Shown: positions 58,860 to 64,000 of the stretch, one piece after another | Position numbering within the stretch: position 1 is the first letter of the stretch | Layout of the letters: every line of letters begins with the position of its first letter | NCBI GenBank assembly: GCA_025267735.1 | Contig: CM046303.1 | Span: 46,513,380 to 46,577,379 of the forward strand | Direction: 5' to 3' | Origin: Mactra quadrangularis | Lineage: Eukaryota; Mollusca; Bivalvia; Venerida; Mactridae | DNA: 64,000 nt | Position numbers and translations under genes: made by a program | Notes under the pieces: generated by a model | The model's database searches: none | What the model was told of the DNA's origin: nothing | Seen by the model: the letters and a program-made list of their open reading frames with translations, nothing else

Positions 58860-59869
58860 CTGGAAAATAAAAATAGAACACAGTAGTTTTTTAAGTGAAA
58901 ATCTTTAGCTTAATGATATTTTACTGTTTTCATATACATGTAACAGTAATCAGATATGTGTAATTTCAAGTTTTTTCAACTTGCCCACGTACAATTGCAA
59001 CCTAAAAAATCAACTTGTCCAGAATCAAAACTTACTTGCCCAGAAGTTCAATACTCGAAAAAAAATTATAGAACTATGATGTTAAGTAAATACTGTAAGT
59101 AATGATAAATGATTGACAATAAAAATAGTTCACTGTTTAATGTGATAGAAGCATTGAAATATCTATATTTTAAGTACATTGTATAGCTATGTTAGAATTA
59201 TTTTACAGCTAAAAATATAACTTGTCCTCGGACGAGTGGGTTGGACATATTTACTCGTCCGCAGCCATATAGGTACGAGTCTGACAAGTCGGGCATAGGA
59301 ATTCCACACCCCAGGTAATGTACATACAAATTAATAAAAAGTAAATATTTAAAGCCATAGTAGAGCATAAACAATTTCACATTGCAGATAACAAAAGCAA
59401 TAAGGCTGGGTCACAAGTTGAAGCAACATCAGCAAAAGACCCTCCTTTTGTGGGATCGTTGTTTTTATTATTAGGATCAGCCTTCATCTTAATTAGGGTC
59501 TTGTTTAAAATTGCATTTAGTTGCATGTAAGTACATCAGCTTTAAGGGTAGAAATGTATGTGTTTATGCCTTTAGGGACATGTTCGATTAACAGTGGCCA
59601 TATTCTGCTATCCATAATAAACAAAAGGTCTACATGTTCACATAAAAGTCGTGCGCTATCTGTGCATGACTTACAAAAAACAGAATTGTTAGCTTGTTGG
59701 TTTCACAAGCTAGTACATAAAAAGTACGAGAAAATCCCAAGTACTTAGTACAGTATAGCCTTTGCAGAGCTGTCCTCTACAGAACAAATCCTCTGCACAA
59801 TAACAACTTTTGACATTTCCCTATGTTATAATTTTCATTAAATTAAACCTCTGCAGAACAACAACCTCT

Positions 59870-59949
59870 CATTCTCGTTCCCAGAATCTAGTAGGATTCT
59901 CAATACTAGCTAGTATTTAGAATCCTACTAGACTCTGGGAACGAGAATG
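59870..59949. mobile_element. 80-bp palindrome with 8-bp target duplication, copy 2
   Basis: Copy of the element at 45142, with CAACCTCT at 59862-59869 and 59950-59957. It was carried along by the segmental duplication rather than inserted again, because site and flanks are identical. Confidence 0.85.
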
Positions 59950-60047
59950 CAACCTCTGAACAACAACACATTTTAGGCCCTCCCAGTTGGTGTTGCTTAA
60001 GAGAGGTTGCACTGTAGTTTTTAAATAGAAATCTATATTAAAATTAC

Positions 60048-60203
60048 CTTGAAGATGGCTAATTTTCTGTTGAATTACATTCATAATATCTTGTCTAATT
60101 TCAGATTCACGTTGTCTATTTGTCTTATATCTTTCTGTGTATTCATAGGTTGATCTTTGGGGAGAGTTATCTTTTCTTGTCCATTCTGAGATTTTGTTGG
60201 AAA
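60048..60203 (-). CDS. Unrecognised nuclear-type protein, exon 3, copy 2
   Basis: Second copy of the exon at 45320-45475 with both splice sites kept. One substitution, 60122, changes a Lys codon to Thr in the basic YKKNRQ segment. It is the only amino-acid change between the two gene copies that I found in the four exons. Confidence 0.65.
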
Positions 60204-60563
60204 CTGCAATAGATGTTTGAAGTTAATAACAGTTGTCAAATGTTTGCTTACAAGTAAGTGTTGATTAAAACAATATATAAATTGATGAATTTTACGATTT
60301 GTAGAAACTTGAAATGTATTTTGGTTCAATAGCAAAGACAATAACACACGTTGCTAGCGAGCTGATACCCTTATTCGGGGTATAAAGTGACATGATCTCC
60401 GGAATGCAATAATACATTTATTATGTTCGTTAATTTCTTGCAGCTGCCTGCCAAAATTACGACTAATTCAAATATACCTGGAAGTGGACTCGAGAGTGAT
60501 TAATATAAGTTGTATGAACTTGCTTCACAGTCTAGCGAAATAAATTAGTATAAATAAACTCAC

Positions 60564-60687
60564 CAGTGATGGTTTGTCTCGAAGAAAAACTAGATTTAGA
60601 ACTTTCATTATCATTAAACACTATGTACTTGTTTGGTTTCCATTTTTTTTTTCAGTTGTTATGGTGACACTCTTGACACTTTGATCA
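60564..60687 (-). CDS. Unrecognised nuclear-type protein, exon 2, copy 2 (frameshifted)
   Basis: Second copy of the exon at 45836-45959. The A10 run (T10 at 60643-60652) again breaks the frame at the same base. The defect either predates the duplication, or is shared through gene conversion or a systematic consensus error in a homopolymer. Confidence 0.55.
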
Positions 60688-61049
60688 CTGAAATCAAATA
60701 AATTTATATATATCTAATTGGGACAAAAGTGCTAAAAATTAAAACATATATGCTAACCTACACTGAGCTTGTCGTTATTTTTATGTTCATTTTAATTTCG
60801 CTTTAAAAATTATTTAAAACAATAACAACCTGTAGCGTCGTTTTTTAAATTAAAAAATAGACATTATTTCATTACCATTTTCTGTATCGAAATATAATAG
60901 AATTGAAAATATTTCATAGACCTCAGGAAATCTTTTGAATATCTGACTTAGAGGAAGGTTGCAATAAACAGACGAAATGCTTATAATAAGTAACATTCTG
61001 TATTTAAAGCTCAACGTTTGACGAAATTTAATTTTAAATAAACACTTAC

Positions 61050-61171
61050 CTATTCCTTGCTAACTCTGTACAAACATTTCCAGTCAATTTTGTCATGTCT
61101 CTCATTATTTCTTCTTGTAATATAAATCTGTATCTCTTATATGATGCTGCTTTGTGCGCTTTATATGTCAT
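61050..61171 (-). CDS. Unrecognised nuclear-type protein, exon 1, copy 2
   Basis: Second copy of the first exon at 46322-46443, with the same ATG and the perfect GTAAGTG donor. The CRE-like TGACGTCA is at 61233-61240 upstream. Confidence 0.6.
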
Positions 61172-61310
61172 TATAGTGATTCTGACGTTGTATACGTTAC
61201 GTTATTACGTCATATGTAACTGTGACGTTTTTTGACGTCATGACGTTAGAGGACGTAAAATATTATAATATTGAGTGTTTTCCAGCATAAATTTCATCAT
61301 CAATAGCCAT

Positions 61311-61451
61311 CAGGCGCGTAGCTACCAGTACGCAGAGTACGCAGCTGCGTACACACTGGTCCAGAAAATTGTAAAAATACAAACGCCAAAAATGTAATAA
61401 AATCTTTCGCCTGAGGGGGGTAGGGGTGTGTAAAACAAAACTGCTTGATCG
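61311..61451. mobile_element. MITE copy 3, left part
   Basis: Copy of 46583-46723, ending in CTTGATCG at 61444-61451, next to a second foldback element. Its right part lies beyond the window. Confidence 0.85.
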
Positions 61452-64000
61452 AGGTCTGTGAAGTTAGCTATCTATTGTCTATTCTCTATTCAAAAGTCTA
61501 TTCGCACAATAGACAGCTATGTATTGAGAAATCTATTCATTCAGAAATCTATTCGCATTTACTGTATACATAGACATAGGTAAGTTCAAAAATCTGTACA
61601 AAAAACTGTTCACAAAATGCCGAAAAGACAGCTGTCTATTCGGAAATCTATTCATAAGTCTATTCGGAAAAAAGTCACTAATGCAATCAAACATATTTAA
61701 AAGTCTTTTCATAGAATACATAAATAGACAAATGTCCATTCAAAAGTCTATTCCGAAGTCTATTCGAAATAAGCCAGTAATGCAATCAAACAGATTTAAA
61801 AGTCTTTTGGTGGAATACGTAAAGATGCAAATGTCCATTCAAATGTCTATTCCGAAGTCTATTCGCAAATTCATGTATATGCATTCAGAATGATGGAAAA
61901 GTCTTTTATAGAATTTCGAATAGAAAGCTGTCCATTCAAATGTCTATTCAGAAATCTATTCGCAAAATCTGGTAAATGCTTTCAGAATGAGTCAGAAGTC
62001 TATTATGCAGTAGCGAATACACAGCTATCCATTCAAAAGTCTATTCAGAAGTTTATTTGCTAAATCATTTTTATGCAATGAGAATGCGTCTGAAGTCTTT
62101 AATAAAGTTGCGAATAGATATATGTCCATTCAAAAGTCTATATTTAGAAGTCTATTTGCAATATCATGTATAAGCAAGGTCGGAAGTCCATTCAGAAGTC
62201 TATTCAGAAGTTTATTCGCAAAAACATAGTAATGCAATCTTAATGAGCAAGATGTTTATTCCCATAATGCCTGGGACAAATGTCCATTCAAAAGTCTATT
62301 CGGATATCTATTCGCAAAATCATATATATGCTTTAAGACTGTGTCTGAAGTCTATTATAAAGTTGGGAATCGACAGATATCCATTCAAATGTCTATTCAA
62401 AAGTCTATTCGAAAAATCATATATAGGCATAAAGAGTGTGTCTGTAATCTATTTTAAAGTTGTAAATAGACAGATGTCCATTCAAAGATTTATTCAGAAG
62501 TCTATTCGCAAAATCTGGTGAATGCGTTCAGAATGAGTCAGAAGTTTATTATAGATTTTCGAATAGAGAGCTGTCCATTCAAAAGTCTATTCAGAAGTCT
62601 ATTTGCAATATCATGTATAAGCAAGGTCGGAAGTCAATTCAGAAGTCTTTTCGAAAAAAAAACCAGTAATGCAATCAAAAAGATTAAAAAGTCTTTTCGT
62701 GGAATACGCATGGAGACAAAGGTCCATTCAATAGTCTATTCAGAAGTTTATTCGCAAAAACATAGTAATGCAATCTTAATGAGCAAGATGTTTATTCCCA
62801 TAATGCCTGGGACAAATGTCCATTCAAAAGTCTATTCGGATATCTATTCGCAAAATCATATATATGCTTTAAGACTGTGTCTGAAGTCTATAATAAAGCT
62901 GGGAATCGACAGATATCTATTCAAATGTCTATTCAAAGTATATTCGAAAAATCATATATAGGCATAAAGAGTGTGTCTGTAATCTATTTTAAAGTTGTAA
63001 ATAGACAGATGTTCATTCAAAGATTTATTCAGAAGTCTTTTCGCAAAATCTGGTAAATGCGTTCAGAATGAGTCAGAAGTCTATCATACAGTAGCGAATA
63101 CACAGCTGTCCATTCAAAAGACTATTCAGAAGTCTATTCGTAACATCATATTAATATATGCATTAAGAATGTGTCTGAGGTCTATTATAAAGTAGCGAAT
63201 AGACAAATGTCCTTTCAAAAGTCTATTCAAAGTCTATTCACAAGATCTGGTGAATGCGTTCAGAATGTGTCAGAAGTCTATTATAGAGTTTCGAATAGAG
63301 AGCTTTCCATTCAAAAGTCTATTCAGAAGTTTATTCGCAAAATCATATACATGTATATGCATTATGAATGTGTCTGTAGAATGTCATTAAGATGCGAATA
63401 GACAGCTGTCCATTCAAATGTCTATTCAAAAGTCTTTTCGCAAATTCTGGTGAATGTGATCAGAATGAGTCAGAAGTCTATTAAAGAGTTCGAATAGAGA
63501 GCTGTCCATTCAAAAGTCTATTCAGAAATCTATTCGCAAAATCTGGTAAATGCGTTCAGAATAAGTCAGAACTAACAAACAGTAGCGAATACACAGCTGT
63601 CCATTCAAAAGTCTATTCAGAAATCTATTCGCAAAATCTGGTAAATGCGTTCAGAATAAGTCAGAACTAACAAACAGTAGTGAATACACAGCTGTCCATT
63701 CAAAAGTCTATTCAGAAGTCTATTCGTAACATCATAAAAATATACGCATAAAGAATGTGTCTGATATCGATTATAAAGTAGCGAAAGGACAGATGTCCTT
63801 TCAAAAGTCTATTCAGAAGTCTATTCGCAAAATCTGGTGAATGTGTCCATAATGATCCAGAAGTCTATTGTAGAGTTTCGAATAGAGAACTGTCCATTCA
63901 AAAGTCTATTCAGAAGTTTATTTGCAAATTATTTTAATGCATTTAGAATGCGTCATACATTTATTATAGAGTAGCGAATAGAAAGCTGTCCATTGAAATG
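61452..64000 (+). mobile_element. Giant foldback element, copy 2 (left arm only in window)
   Basis: Identical start AGGTCTGTGAAGTTAGCTAT and collinear with 46724-49272 at the 14,728-bp offset, down to single repeats. The centre and right arm are outside the window. It is a duplicate of the first insertion, not an independent one. Confidence 0.93.

Larger units (their letters stand above)
54220..64000. repeat. Segmental tandem duplication, unit 2 (cut by window end)
   Basis: Collinear with 39491-49272 at an offset of 14,728 (14,729 at its very start), in direct orientation. It repeats the gene, the palindrome, MITE left end and foldback left arm. Whether a third unit follows cannot be seen. 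Confidence 0.96.

Overview
The window is nuclear DNA of an AT-rich animal genome. The genes carry spliceosomal introns, and most of the sequence is non-coding and rich in small inverted-repeat elements. A two-exon F-type (fucolectin-like) lectin domain joined to a PAN/apple domain, the 3' end of a CR1/L2-type LINE and many MITE-like repeats point to a lophotrochozoan invertebrate, most likely a bivalve mollusc. The taxon is an inference. No rRNA, tRNA, bacterial operon or CRISPR array was recognised.

Layout. (1) 1-26314: nearly nine head-to-tail copies of a ~3018-bp non-coding unit, almost identical, running off the left edge and stopping abruptly at 26314. (2) 26550-26910: a 5'-truncated LINE 3' end with a (TTTGA)n tail. 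(3) 27550-32029: the 3' part of a plus-strand gene with exons for F-type lectin C-half, N-half, C-half and a terminal PAN-like exon, all joined by phase-1 introns; the C-half exon and its intron flanks are duplicated, and a third copy is a relic. (4) 32030-39348: gene-poor DNA with several inverted-repeat elements, including a small foldback whose arms are runs of a ~15-bp motif. (5) 39491-64000: a tandem segmental duplication with a period of 14,728 bp and near identity, the second copy cut by the window end.

Each 14.7-kb unit holds a minus-strand four-exon gene for an unrecognised basic, probably nuclear protein. Exon 2 carries a one-base frameshift in an A10 tract in both copies. Each unit also holds an 80-bp near-perfect palindrome with an 8-bp target duplication inside an intron, and a ~460-bp MITE. 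In the first unit that MITE is split by a 7,488-bp foldback element (46724-54211) flanked by an exact 8-bp duplication, CTTGATCG. The arms of this element are inverted arrays of a ~95-105-bp repeat built from AGTCTATTC boxes, around a ~790-bp centre. A second copy of the foldback starts at 61452.

The strongest candidates for something undescribed are the giant foldback element, the mechanism that made the 14.7-kb tandem unit (the MITE at its left edge looks chimeric), and the homogenised 3-kb array. Nothing here forms a multi-gene pathway; the lectin-PAN gene is a plausible secreted sugar-binding recognition protein.
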